A stretch of DNA of 64,000 bases from Thermomonas sp. (GTDB lineage Bacteria > Pseudomonadota > Gammaproteobacteria > Xanthomonadales > Xanthomonadaceae), in assembly GCA_020692565.1 (NCBI GenBank), contig JAIMKJ010000001.1, positions 62,770 through 126,769 of the forward strand. The letters run 5' to 3'. Both the position numbers and the translations under genes were made by a program. Of the stretch, positions 44,319 through 55,192 are shown in pieces. The first letter of the stretch is position 1; each line of letters opens with the position of its first letter. The notes under the pieces are model-generated. The model was not told the origin of the DNA. It did no database searches and saw only the letters and a program-made list of their open reading frames with translations.

Positions 44319-45604
44319 GTCCCTCGCCGCGGCCGCTCGGCCTGTGGTCGGCGATCGCGCTGGTCGCGGGCAGCATGGTCGGCAGCGGCGTGTTCCTGTT
44401 GCCGGCATCGCTGGCGCCGTACGGCTGGCTGAGTCTCTACGGTTGGGCGATCACGCTCGGCGGCGCCCTGCTGCTGGCGCTGACGTTCTCGCGCCTGGCC
44501 GCGCGCGGCGCTCAGGCCGGCGGACCTTACGCCTACGCGCGCGAGGCCTTCGGCGACACCACCGGTTTCGTCATCGCGTGGAGCTACTGGATTTCGATCT
44601 GGTGCGCGAACGCGGCCATCGCGGTGGCGTTCGCCGGCAGTCTCGGCAGCCTGTTTCCCGGACTCGTGGCCACGCCGTTCCGTGGCGCGGCATGCGCGCT
44701 GGCGGCGCTGTGGATCTGCGCTGCGATCAATCTGATCGGCATCCGCGAAGCCGGCCGCCTGCAGATCGTCACCACCGTGTTGAAACTGCTGCCGCTGCTG
44801 CTGTTCGGCGGGATCGCGATCTGGTGGCTCGATAGTTCGCTGCTCGCCGGCGAGGCTTCCGCGATCGCCGCGGCCGCAGACGCCGACGCGCCCGCGACGC
44901 GCCTGGGCGCGCTGCACATGACCGTCGCGCTGACGCTGTGGGCCTTCCTCGGGCTGGAAGCTGCCACGGTGCCCGCTGGTGCGATCCGCGACGCCGAACG
45001 CACGATTCCGCGCGCGACGTTGATCGGCACCCTGCTCGCCGGCATCGCCACGATCCTCGCCTGCACCGCCGTTCTGGGTCTGGTGCCGCCCGAGGTCACG
45101 ATGAACTCCACCGCGCCCATGGCCGACGCGGCGAAAGCGCTGTGGGGCCCGGCCGCGGGTATCGGTATTGCGGTGGTCGCGGCGATCTCCTGCTTCGGCG
45201 CGCTCAACGGCTGGGTGCTGCTGTCGGCGCAGTTGCCGATGGCGGCCGCGAACGACGGTCTATTTCCGAAAGCATTCGCCGCGCTCGACGCGCAGGGCAC
45301 GCCGCGCGTCGGCGTGCTCGCGAGCACCGTATTGGCAAGCCTGCTGGTGATCGCGAATTACACCGATTCGCTGGTGAAGGTCTTCACGTTCTCGATCCTG
45401 CTGTCCACCGCCGCCACGCTGCTGCCGTACGTCTTCAGCAGCGCGGCGTGGCTGAAACTTGGCAGCCACGGCCGGGTAGTCGCTGCGCTGGCCTTGCTCT
45501 ACAGCGTGTATGCGCTGATCGGTACCGGCGCGAATGCGCTGGCGTGGGGCGCGGTGCTGGTGATCGCGGGATTGCCGCTGCGCTGGTTGTGGAAGCGACA
45601 CTGA
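44315..45604 (+). CDS. APC-superfamily amino acid permease
   Basis: 429 residues from GTG 44315, overlapping the protease stop (GTGA). About twelve membrane helices. The first has GSMVGSGVFLLPASLAPYGW, the substrate-site motif of basic amino acid/polyamine antiporters (GSGxxxxP), and helix 6 has ALTLWAFLGLEAATVPAGAIRD, where the conserved aromatic gate lies. It therefore resembles the AdiC/PotE/CadB branch, or a YjeH-like exporter. The overlap with an upstream secreted protease suggests it takes up or exchanges released amino acids (inference). Confidence 0.88.
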   Translation: MSPSPRPLGLWSAIALVAGSMVGSGVFLLPASLAPYGWLSLYGWAITLGGALLLALTFSRLAARGAQAGGPYAYAREAFGDTTGFVIAWSYWISIWCANAAIAVAFAGSLGSLFPGLVATPFRGAACALAALWICAAINLIGIREAGRLQIVTTVLKLLPLLLFGGIAIWWLDSSLLAGEASAIAAAADADAPATRLGALHMTVALTLWAFLGLEAATVPAGAIRDAERTIPRATLIGTLLAGIATILACTAVLGLVPPEVTMNSTAPMADAAKALWGPAAGIGIAVVAAISCFGALNGWVLLSAQLPMAAANDGLFPKAFAALDAQGTPRVGVLASTVLASLLVIANYTDSLVKVFTFSILLSTAATLLPYVFSSAAWLKLGSHGRVVAALALLYSVYALIGTGANALAWGAVLVIAGLPLRWLWKRH

Positions 45605-45618
45605 CGACGGGAGATGGT

Positions 45619-45843
45619 ATGTCGGAAGCCAGCACAAGCACCGATTTCCTGATTCTCTGCGCCGTATCCGCGTCGTGTGCGGTGATCGCGCACTGGCGGA
45701 TACGCGATTATTTCAAAGCTTCATTCACCTCAGCGCTTGCCGCCGCCGCATTGTTCGAAGGTATCGCGTGGTTGCAGTTCGACTACGTGGATCCGTTCAT
45801 CGTGATCGCGTTGCCCATATCACCGGTTCGATCGCACTGCTGA
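45619..45843 (+). CDS. Small membrane protein, probably frameshifted
   Basis: 74 codons from ATG 45619 (GGGAGATGGT before it). Two likely membrane segments: DFLILCAVSASCAVIAHW and FTSALAAAALFEGIAWLQF. It ends in an odd tail, LPISPVRSHC. In the neighbouring frame the sequence continues from about 45810 as AHITGSIALLMGVPFRARRS to a stop at 45887, which would give a third helix and a basic end. A one-base deletion near 45808 (GTTGCCC) would explain this. No family recognised. It lies 14 bp after the permease and converges on the transporter gene. Confidence 0.55.
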   Translation: MSEASTSTDFLILCAVSASCAVIAHWRIRDYFKASFTSALAAAALFEGIAWLQFDYVDPFIVIALPISPVRSHC

Positions 45844-45900
45844 TGGGCGTTCCGTTTCGCGCACGGCGCAGCAAGCCCACACCGTAAGCGGAATCCGGCA

Positions 45901-47148
45901 TCACAACGCAGGCGGTACCACGGGCATCGACTCGGACTCCGGTTCCGGCGGCAGCCGCGTATGCGTGACTTCCCACCACCAGAACAGGAAGCCGACCAGC
46001 GTGCAGAACGCAGCGCCCAGCGCCAGCCACAGCGGGTCGTGGCTGAGCAGCGGCGAGAACAGGCCGGCGACTGCCGACTGCAGGATCAGGCTGGTGAAGG
46101 CCTGCAGCGACGACGCCGCGCCGCGCTGGCGCGGGTACATGTCGAGGATGGCGAGCGTCAGGATCGGGAACACCAGGGCGATGCCCAGGGCGTTGATCGC
46201 CATCGGCACGATCGCCCACGGCATCGACGGCTGCGGCACCCACAGGTTGTAGGCGATGTTGATCAAGGCGGCGAAGCCGCAGATCGCGAACCCGATGCCC
46301 GCCAGCCGCGTGCCGCTCATCCGCCCCGCCGCACGGCCGGACAGGAACGAACCGATCACCATGCCGGCGATGGTCGGCACGAAGAACCAGCCGAACTGAT
46401 CCTGCTGCAGCTTGAGGTGATCCAGCACGAATGCCGGCGCCGAGGCGATGTAGAGGAACAGCGCCGCGAAATTGAAGCCGCCGGCCACGGCGAAACGCTG
46501 GAATCGGCCGTTCAGCAGGATATAAGCGTGATTGCGCAACAGCTGTTTCGGCGACGGCCGGAACCGCGCCTCGGGCGGATGCGTTTCCGGCAGGGCGATC
46601 CAGGTAGCGGCCAACAGCAGCAGCGCGAACAGCACCAGGAACCAGAAGATCGCCGGCCAGCGTTCCCAGCCCAGGATCCAGCCACCGATGATCGGCGCCA
46701 GCGCCGGTGCGATACCGAAGATCATCGACACCTGGCTCATCAGCTTCTGCGCGTACTGGCCCTGGTACACATCGCGGATCACCGCGCGACCCACGATCAG
46801 GCCCACGCCCGCGGACATGCCCTGCAGCGCGCGGAACGCCAGCAACGCCGGCAGGCTGGTGGCCAGCGCGCAGCCGATCGAGGCCAGCGCGAACACCGTC
46901 AGGCCACCAAGGATCACCCGCCGCCGCCCGACCGCATCCGACAGCGGCCCGTGCACCAGGCTCATCAGCGCATAGGCGAACAGATAGACGCTGATCGTCT
47001 GCTGCAGCGCCACTTTGTCGGCCGCGAATTGTTCGCCGATCTGCGGGAACGCCGGGAACATGGTGTCGATCGAAAACGGCCCGATCATCGCCAGCCCGCC
47101 AAGGATCAGCGACAGCCGGCGTGACGAGGGTTTCGCGGTGTGGGTCAT
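45901..47148 (-). CDS. Bcr/CflA-type MFS drug resistance transporter
   Basis: 415 residues, ATG at 47146-47148. Twelve membrane helices of the MFS fold. The first helix region LSLILGGLAMIGPFSIDTMFPAFP is the 12-TMS drug-exporter C-motif area, and LVHGPLSDAVGRRRVILGGL is motif A between helices 2 and 3. Motif C, GIAPALAPIIGGWI, is in helix 5. This is a proton-coupled exporter of antibiotics or sulfonamide-like compounds and dipeptides in its family; the substrate here is unknown. The 5' neighbour on this strand is intergenic sequence before the riboswitch, and the next genes run rightward. Confidence 0.92.
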   Translation of the reverse strand: MTHTAKPSSRRLSLILGGLAMIGPFSIDTMFPAFPQIGEQFAADKVALQQTISVYLFAYALMSLVHGPLSDAVGRRRVILGGLTVFALASIGCALATSLPALLAFRALQGMSAGVGLIVGRAVIRDVYQGQYAQKLMSQVSMIFGIAPALAPIIGGWILGWERWPAIFWFLVLFALLLLAATWIALPETHPPEARFRPSPKQLLRNHAYILLNGRFQRFAVAGGFNFAALFLYIASAPAFVLDHLKLQQDQFGWFFVPTIAGMVIGSFLSGRAAGRMSGTRLAGIGFAICGFAALINIAYNLWVPQPSMPWAIVPMAINALGIALVFPILTLAILDMYPRQRGAASSLQAFTSLILQSAVAGLFSPLLSHDPLWLALGAAFCTLVGFLFWWWEVTHTRLPPEPESESMPVVPPAL

Positions 47149-47687
47149 GGCGGATTCCTGACTGGCGGCCGACAGGGACGCACGGTCGCGGGGCGCTGGG
47201 GCGACGCAGCGCCGGTTCGAATGCAGCGGGGCATTCAAGCACATGCCCCTCCCATTTGCGAAACCGCCGGCAGACGCGCTCGTGCAGTCGGCGCCTGCCG
47301 TCATGAAGGGTCGGAATGAGCCACGGAGCTTTTGTCCTGAAAGCATGACTCCGCCCATGCATCCGTGATCGCGCATGCGACGGATCGCTGCGGGCGTCAG
47401 TGGAATCGAAGTTCTGCTCATCGACATTCCCCCGCACCCACTCGCCCCGCCCACGCGGGGTCGACCAGGGCAAGATCCATGTTCCGATCCGCCCTGTCGA
47501 TCAAGATCGGCGCCGTGGCATTGATCACCAGCTTCGCTGCGTGGCAGTTGCACAGCACCCGTCCCCGAACCCAGCATCCGCGGCACGCAGGCATTTGCCG
47601 CCACCGCGGCCCGTACCGACCCCGCCTGGAGCGACACCGCCGCCAGGTCTGCGCATCGCCGCGACGCCGGGGGAGCGGCTATACTCC
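47149..47687. other. Intergenic region between the MFS transporter gene and the glycine riboswitch
   Basis: 539 bp between divergent units. An ATG at 47479 opens a short frame with a signal-like start ([20 protein letters not shown]), but the frame then runs into the riboswitch and has no recognised family. It may be the remnant of a small exported protein. Confidence 0.4.
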
Positions 47688-47927
47688 GCCGGCACGGTGG
47701 GAGAAGCGGCCCCGAGTCATCCGGGTCGCTGCCGAAGGCGCAATTCGCCCGGAATCGCTCAGGCCTGATACCGCCGCGCGTACATCACTCTGGAGAGATC
47801 GGCCGCCCTTCGCAGAAATGCCGGGCAGCGTCGACGCCGAAGGGGCAAAAGGCACAACGTCGGGAGCGACCCTCCCCCCGCGACCCGCGGTACGTGCTTC
47901 CAAACTCTCAGGCAAAAGAACAGAGGG
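47688..47927 (+). promoter_or_regulatory. Tandem glycine riboswitch upstream of gcvP
   Basis: Two glycine-aptamer cores are visible. Aptamer 1 (about 47688-47780): GGGAGAAGCGG, GCCGAAGGCGCAA and CGCTCAGGCCTGATACCG. Aptamer 2 (about 47787-47927): CTCTGGAGAGATCGG, GCCGAAGGGGCAAAAGG and AAACTCTCAGGCAAAAGAAC followed by AGAG. These are the known conserved GCCGAAGG-GCAA and CTCAGGCAAA segments. The usual mode is switching on glycine-cleavage genes when glycine is high. It ends about 100 bp before gcvP. Boundaries are approximate. Confidence 0.9.
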
Positions 47928-48027
47928 GCGAGCGGGGCTTTCGAGCGGCATCTGCCGCCAGCCCGCGAGCGCCCGCCGGCCTGCGCCGGTGGCCGGAACG
48001 CCCTCCCCTTCGCCAGACGACGCCCCC

Positions 48028-50919
<2,892 letters not shown>

Positions 50920-50947
50920 GCCAGGGCATCCTGATCGACGCGCGACA

Positions 50948-50975
50948 AAAAACGGCGGGTTTCCCCGCCGTTTTT
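50948..50975. terminator. Bidirectional intrinsic terminator between gcvP and a convergent gene
   Basis: AAAAACGGCGGG, loop TTTC and CCCGCCGTTTTT: a perfect 12-bp stem with an A tract before and a T tract after, so it can end transcription from both gcvP and the leftward gene at 50996. Confidence 0.9.
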
Positions 50976-50995
50976 CTGGCCGGCAGCCCGCAGCC

Positions 50996-51382
50996 TTACC
51001 TGTCGGTGCGTTCCGCCGGCACCGGATCCACCGGTACGCCGATCACGCCGCCGGAGCACTTCTTGCACTGGAAGTTGGCGCCGCCCCAGATCGTGCCGTT
51101 CACGTTGTTGATCAACTGCGACGGCCCGGTGATCACCGCCCAGGACGACGCGCCATACGCGGCCTTGCAGACCTCGTCGGTGGCGTGGAACGCCACGTAG
51201 TAATGCGGGTTGGCGACGTTGCTCGGCACCGTATGGGTGGCCCACCAGTTGCTCAGCTGCGCCGGGGACAGGTACCGCGCCGGCCCGACATTCACCACCG
51301 ATCCCGGCCAGCAGGGCGGCACCGCCTGGACGGTCGAAACGCATCCGAGCGCCAGCAGCATCAACAATACGAAACGCTTCAT
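50996..51382 (-). CDS. Secreted hypothetical protein with CxxC motif
   Basis: 128 residues, ATG at 51380-51382. The first 20 residues are a signal peptide (MKRFVLLMLLALGCVSTVQA). The mature part is Trp-rich (SNWWATHTVPSNVAN, SSWAVITG) and contains a CKKC motif near residue 109 plus other cysteines, suggesting a small exported disulfide or metal-binding protein. No family recognised. It shares the terminator at 50948-50975 with gcvP. Confidence 0.75.
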   Translation of the reverse strand: MKRFVLLMLLALGCVSTVQAVPPCWPGSVVNVGPARYLSPAQLSNWWATHTVPSNVANPHYYVAFHATDEVCKAAYGASSWAVITGPSQLINNVNGTIWGGANFQCKKCSGGVIGVPVDPVPAERTDR

Positions 51383-51488
51383 CGTTTGCTCCTTGTCTGA
51401 TGTATCCATTGAAGTTCAATGGCGCCGCCATCGCGGCGGCGTCGGCTGGAGTCTAGGCATCGCACGCACGGCCCTGGAAGGCCGCCAG

Positions 51489-51558
51489 CCCCCGATTCCG
51501 GGGGAAAACCGCGAAAAAGACCCGGTTTCGTCCCGGGAAAGACCGCGATCGTCCGCGG
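51489..51558. repeat. Three consecutive short hairpins
   Basis: CCCCCG-ATTC-CGGGGG (51489-51504), CCCGG-TTTCGTC-CCGGG (51521-51537) and CCGCG-ATCGTC-CGCGG (51543-51558) follow one another, each trailed by an A-rich spacer. The second and third share the outline GACC...CGTCC...GGAA. They sit in the 263-bp gap between the secreted protein and a methyltransferase gene. Confidence 0.55.
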
Positions 51559-51645
51559 AAGACCTTCGATCCAGGGGCGAAAAATCCGTGGCCGGGCCCA
51601 GCGATCGCGCACCTGCGCGAAACGCTGCCGATCATCCGCCCGTCT

Positions 51646-52287
51646 TCAGGGCCGTGCCGAACGCCGCCAGACCAGCGTCCGGTTATTCGCCGGCATCGCG
51701 ATGTCCGCGACCGGGCGCAAGCCGATGGCTTCGGCCAGGGCGTTCACCGCCTCGAGATCGCGGATGCCCGAACGCGGGTCGCGGGCTTTCAACCAGCCGT
51801 CGAACTCGCGGTTGCTGTCGCTGCTGAACGCGCCGTCGCGATTGAACGGGCCGTAGACCACAAGCACCGCATCGTCGGCGAGCACCGTCGCCAGCCCGGC
51901 GAAGCACGCCTCGACCTCCGGCCAACCCATGATGTGCAGGGTATTCGCGCTGAACACAGCGTCGTAGCGGCCCGGCGGCTGCGGCGAGAAACCGGGCACC
52001 GGTTGGGGCATCGCCTGCAGCGCGAACGGCTGCGGGGTGTTCGGCAATGCCGCCTCATCGAGCCACTCACGGATGCCCGGCAAGTAATCCGGATGATCCG
52101 AGCACTGCCAGCGCAGCCACGGCATCGCCGCCGCGAAATGCACCGCGTGCTGCCCGGTACCGCTGCCGATCTCCAGCACCTCGCGACGGTCGACGAAGTG
52201 TTCGCGCAGCACCGACAGGATCGGATCGCGATTGCGGTCGCAGCTGGGGGAATACGGTTTTGGCGGCATCGTGGCGTTCGTCGACAT
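51646..52287 (-). CDS. DUF938 family class I methyltransferase
   Basis: 213 residues. SAM-binding fold: EVLEIGSGTGQHAVHFAAAM (motif I, about residues 37-56), then DHPDYLPGIREWL, YDAVFSANTLHIMGWPEVEA (motif IV) and VLVVYGPFNRDG. The start CDRNRDPILSVLREHF is characteristic of DUF938. The cytoplasmic substrate is unknown. A low-confidence alternative start lies six codons in. It is followed upstream by an intergenic half-copy of a long repeat. Confidence 0.9.
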   Translation of the reverse strand: MSTNATMPPKPYSPSCDRNRDPILSVLREHFVDRREVLEIGSGTGQHAVHFAAAMPWLRWQCSDHPDYLPGIREWLDEAALPNTPQPFALQAMPQPVPGFSPQPPGRYDAVFSANTLHIMGWPEVEACFAGLATVLADDAVLVVYGPFNRDGAFSSDSNREFDGWLKARDPRSGIRDLEAVNALAEAIGLRPVADIAMPANNRTLVWRRSARP

Positions 52288-52627
52288 CGTGGGCGCCAGC
52301 AGCGCGCGTGCGTCGCATCATAACTTCAACCCGACGCCTGCCATCCCGATCCTTATCATGCCAATCTCTGTCATCCCGAATACGGGCGCAGCCCGTGGAG
52401 AGACCTGCTGCCGCTCTCGACAAAAGAAGCTCGGCATCGATGATGCAGCGCCAAGAGCAAATCCCCCCGCTGATCGCTGCGCGATCATCGGCCCCCTTTT
52501 TCAAAGGGGGCGAGCGTTGAAAGGAGGAGAGTGCTGAAAGAGGGCGGGCGATGGCTGCCGCTTGGATCGCATGAATCGAATCGGCCTGCGAAGCGGCTTC
52601 GGGCCGGTGAATCGTTCGAACCTGACT
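52288..52627. other. Intergenic region with a partial long repeat
   Basis: 340 bp between the methyltransferase gene and a small lipoprotein gene. It contains one arm of the long inverted repeat found at 54766-55153 (entered separately) and otherwise no credible gene. Confidence 0.5.
52457..52514. repeat. Single-arm copy of the long CCCCCTTT/AAATCCCCCC repeat
   Basis: AGCAAATCCCCCCGCTGATC (first 20 bases) followed by a GATCGCTGCGCGATC stretch and CCCCCTTTTTCAAAGGGGGC. This matches the left arm of the elements at 54766-54884 and 55037-55153 in reverse orientation, without the second arm. Confidence 0.65.
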
Positions 52628-52981
52628 CTAGCCTTCGAGTTCGTATGAGTAGAGTCCGTCGACGATGAATCCGAACTCCGGATCATTGCCCGTACCGGGC
52701 ACGAATGCCGGCGAACGCGGCAAGAACAGGCCTTTTTCCTCGACGAAGAACGTCGATGTGACGATATAGATTCCGTCCTGAGTCGCATAGACGCGCTTGG
52801 GCTCGAGCGCCTTGAGCTCGGCCGGCCATCGGTCCAGCGGAAGTTCGGCTTCAGCGGGTGTTGCGCGCATGAGTTCCGGCGCAACTTCCAATAACGCAGC
52901 GAGCTCATGAGCACGAGAACCCGCCAGACATCCGGTCAGCATCAGAAGCAGGACCGCTGCGATTGCAAGGGTTCGCGTCAT
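52628..52981 (-). CDS. Small lipoprotein of unknown function
   Basis: 117 residues from ATG 52979-52981. Lipoprotein signal MTRTLAIAAVLLLMLTGC (lipobox LTGC, acylated Cys at residue 18). The mature protein has a segment RVYATQDGIYIVTSTFFVEE and ends FGFIVDGLYSYELEG, consistent with a small beta-rich envelope protein. No family recognised. It is followed upstream by the membrane-protein gene at 53036. Confidence 0.7.
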   Translation of the reverse strand: MTRTLAIAAVLLLMLTGCLAGSRAHELAALLEVAPELMRATPAEAELPLDRWPAELKALEPKRVYATQDGIYIVTSTFFVEEKGLFLPRSPAFVPGTGNDPEFGFIVDGLYSYELEG

Positions 52982-53035
52982 GGGTGCCTCCTCGATCGAA
53001 CCGGCCCGCGAAGCGGGTTCGACCTGGATGAATGG

Positions 53036-53272
53036 TCAGGCCGCGATGGACTGCCGATAGAGATACCAGCCCAATACGATCACGGTTGCCCAGAAAATCA
53101 GGCCGACCAGCGTACAGGCCGTTTCACCGGGCTCGGACTTCGGCCGGACGATCCGAAGGATCACGTGACCCGCTCCCTGGATCAACAGCTCCACCACGAC
53201 CTCGAACAGAAGTCTTCCGATGAAGCGGAAGACCCCGCCGAGCGCCTCACCAGCGATGTCCCCAAGCGGCAT
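53036..53272 (-). CDS. Small membrane protein of unknown function
   Basis: 78 residues, ATG at 53270-53272. Two hydrophobic stretches (FRFIGRLLFEVVVELLIQGA and LVGLIFWATVIVLGWYLY) separated by a basic/Pro segment. No family recognised. It lies between pilZ and the lipoprotein gene, all leftward, so these may form one transcript. Confidence 0.65.
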   Translation of the reverse strand: MPLGDIAGEALGGVFRFIGRLLFEVVVELLIQGAGHVILRIVRPKSEPGETACTLVGLIFWATVIVLGWYLYRQSIAA

Positions 53273-53294
53273 GGGCAGGTTCCCGACAGCGCGA

Positions 53295-53657
53295 CTACAT
53301 CGTATGCGTGGCTTTATCCGAATTGAGGATGCCGGCGAGGATCGCTTCGATCTTGTTCTTCACCGCTTCGCCTTCAGGGGTGTCGGCGAACTGCACGCCG
53401 ATGCCGGCGATGCGATTGCCTTGGGCGCCGGACGGCGTGACCCAGGCGACCTTGCCGGCGACGGGCAGGCGTTCGGCGGATTCGGGGAGGGTCATCAGCA
53501 GGAAGACTTCGTCGCCGATGAAATAGCGTTTGGGGGTGGGCACGAACACCCCGCCCTGTTTGATGTAGGGCATGTACGCCTGGAACAGGGCGTTCTTGTC
53601 CTTCACCGCCAGGGAGAGGATGCCCTGACGGGCGCCGCCTGCCGCTTTCACGTTCAT
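53295..53657 (-). CDS. pilZ: PilZ domain protein (type IV pilus assembly)
   Basis: 120 residues, ATG at 53655-53657, overlapping the holB stop (ATGA). The PilZ fold is seen in LSLAVKDKNALFQAYMPYIK, QGGVFVPTPKRYFIGDEVFL and GKVAWVTPSGAQGNRIAGIG. The N-terminal c-di-GMP-binding RxxxR and the D/NxSxxG motif are not well conserved, as in the prototype PilZ, which works in type IV pilus assembly without binding the nucleotide well. The position next to holB and tmk is the usual one in xanthomonads. Confidence 0.9.
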   Translation of the reverse strand: MNVKAAGGARQGILSLAVKDKNALFQAYMPYIKQGGVFVPTPKRYFIGDEVFLLMTLPESAERLPVAGKVAWVTPSGAQGNRIAGIGVQFADTPEGEAVKNKIEAILAGILNSDKATHTM

Positions 53658-54718
53658 CGTCTTACTCCAGAAGCTTTCTGAGACGCCCCGCCCGCCGGTT
53701 TGCCCGGGCCGCGCCACTGCGCGAGCAGTTCGGCCAGAGCGAGGTCGGCGCGGACCGTGGTCCGCAGCAGGTCGCGGGTGCGGTTGGCCGCGTCGAACCA
53801 GGTTGCGAGGGTGCGGATTCTGATCGGATCGGTCAAGCGTCCGGCTTCGGCCAGGGCCAGATCGGCGGCGTGGCGCAGGCGCTGATCGAGATCTTCGGCA
53901 TCGGCCCAGCGTTTCGCGGTTTCCAACGGCGAGCGTTCGCCGCGGCCGATGGCCTGCAGGTCGGCGGCGATGTCGCGACGCAGGTCCAGGCCGCCGTCGC
54001 GCAGCCAACGGTCGGCCAGACCGGGATGACCGCGGGCGGCGGTGAGCGCTTCATGGGCGACGGCGTCGGCATGACCCTGCGCCAGCAGCCAGGCCAGGGC
54101 TTCGTCGGCCGGCGGCAGGCGGAATTCGATCCGTTGGCAGCGGCTGCGGATGGTCGCGGGCAGGCGCGCGGGCTGGGCGCTGATCAGCCACAGGTAGCGA
54201 CCGGGCTGCGGCTCTTCCAGGGTTTTCAGCAGCGCGTTGCAGGCCGCGTGGTTGATGGCGTCGGCGGGATCGAGAATCACGATCTGCGCGCCGCCGTACT
54301 GCGGGGTGAGCGCGAGTTTTTCGGAAATCTGGCGGATCTGTTCGATCACCAGTTCGGTGCGCAGCCGCGGCGGGCGGGCCTTGTCGTTCCATTCGTAGCC
54401 GACGAAGGTCAGGTCGGGATGACCGGAGTGGCCGAACGGATGCGCGAGGCGCCCATCGGGGCGCAGTTCCGGCGATTCGCGCTGGTAGCGATTCTCGAAC
54501 AACTGGCAGCTGCGACAGTGGCCGCAAGGCTCGCCGGCGCTGTCGCGCTGGGTGCAGAGCATGCGTTGGGCCAGACGCTCCGCGAGCAGACGCTTGCCCA
54601 ACTGCGCCGGGCCGCAGAACAGCAGCCCGTGGCCGAGGCGGCCGCTGTCGAGCGCAGCGGTGGTCTGCGCGTACATGCGCTGCTGCCAGGGCGCGAACGC
54701 GGGCAGTGGCAGGCTCAT
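53654..54718 (-). CDS. holB: DNA polymerase III delta-prime subunit
   Basis: Part of the clamp-loading complex. 354 residues. AAA+ fold: GHGLLFCGPAQLGKRLLAER (Walker A, degenerate as usual in delta-prime), the zinc module CTQRDSAGEPCGHCRSCQLF (four Cys, about residues 55-74), QIVILDPADAINHAACNALL (Walker B area) and LLKTLEEPQPGRYLWLISAQ. The sensor IRSRCQRIEF is typical of the family. It overlaps pilZ and is separated from tmk by two long repeats. Confidence 0.96.
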   Translation of the reverse strand: MSLPLPAFAPWQQRMYAQTTAALDSGRLGHGLLFCGPAQLGKRLLAERLAQRMLCTQRDSAGEPCGHCRSCQLFENRYQRESPELRPDGRLAHPFGHSGHPDLTFVGYEWNDKARPPRLRTELVIEQIRQISEKLALTPQYGGAQIVILDPADAINHAACNALLKTLEEPQPGRYLWLISAQPARLPATIRSRCQRIEFRLPPADEALAWLLAQGHADAVAHEALTAARGHPGLADRWLRDGGLDLRRDIAADLQAIGRGERSPLETAKRWADAEDLDQRLRHAADLALAEAGRLTDPIRIRTLATWFDAANRTRDLLRTTVRADLALAELLAQWRGPGKPAGGASQKASGVRR

Positions 54719-54765
54719 GCAGGCAACCTCATCAAAAATCCAGTGCGGCGGCGGCGCCTGCTGCC

Positions 54766-54884
54766 GCCCCCTTTGGAAAAGGGGGTCGGCGATCGCACAG
54801 CGATCGACGGGGGGATTTGCTGTTGCTTTGCCTTCGCAGACAGCAACAGCAAATCCCCCCTGCCCCCCTTTTTCAAAGGGGGGA
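54766..54884. repeat. Long inverted-repeat element, copy 1
   Basis: About 119 bp. It reads CCCCCTTTGGAAAAGGGGGT (20 bases), a GATCG...CGATCG dyad, GGGGGGATTTGCTGTTGC, a spacer, then the inverse arm with GCAACAGCAAATCCCCCC and CCCCCCTTTTTCAAAGGGGG. Both arms are near complements, so a transcript would fold into one long hairpin. Confidence 0.75.
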
Positions 54885-55036
54885 ACAGCACGGTGACGTT
54901 GGTCATCGTCGCCACTTCGGCTTCGGCTGCTACTGCCTTTACCGTCTCGGCCATTACCATCGCTGAAACATTAGTGACTGCTGTATTCGTCACATCAGCC
55001 ATGTCGGCAACCTCGGACGGCAATCCTTTGCTTTTG

Positions 55037-55153
55037 CCCCCTTTGAAAAAGGGGGTCGGCAATCGCGCAGCGATTGACGGGGGGATTTGCTGTGGCTTTG
55101 CTTTGGCGAACAGCAAAAGCAAATCCCCCCTGCCCCCTTTTCCAAAGGGAGGG
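55037..55153. repeat. Long inverted-repeat element, copy 2
   Basis: About 117 bp and the same layout as copy 1: CCCCCTTTGAAAAAGGGGGT, an AATCGCGCAGCGATT dyad, GGGGGGATTTGCTGTGGC and the inverse arm with AGCAAATCCCCCCTGCCCCC. It starts 150 bp after the end of copy 1 and in the same orientation. Confidence 0.75.
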
Positions 55154-55192
55154 ACAGCAGAGCAGAGACATCGCTCGACACATGCAGTTCCA

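Larger units (their letters stand above)
54719..55192. other. Intergenic region between tmk and holB filled by two long repeats
   Basis: 474 bp with no credible gene. Two copies of a large inverted repeat (entered separately) account for about half. Between them is a stretch poorer in repeats (54885-55036) with no recognisable element. Confidence 0.6.

Noticed and set aside
54715..55122. 135-codon leftward frame in the tmk-holB gap
   Set aside because: It is translated from the repeat elements (ending in poly-Lys/Gly patterns) and has no ribosome-binding site.
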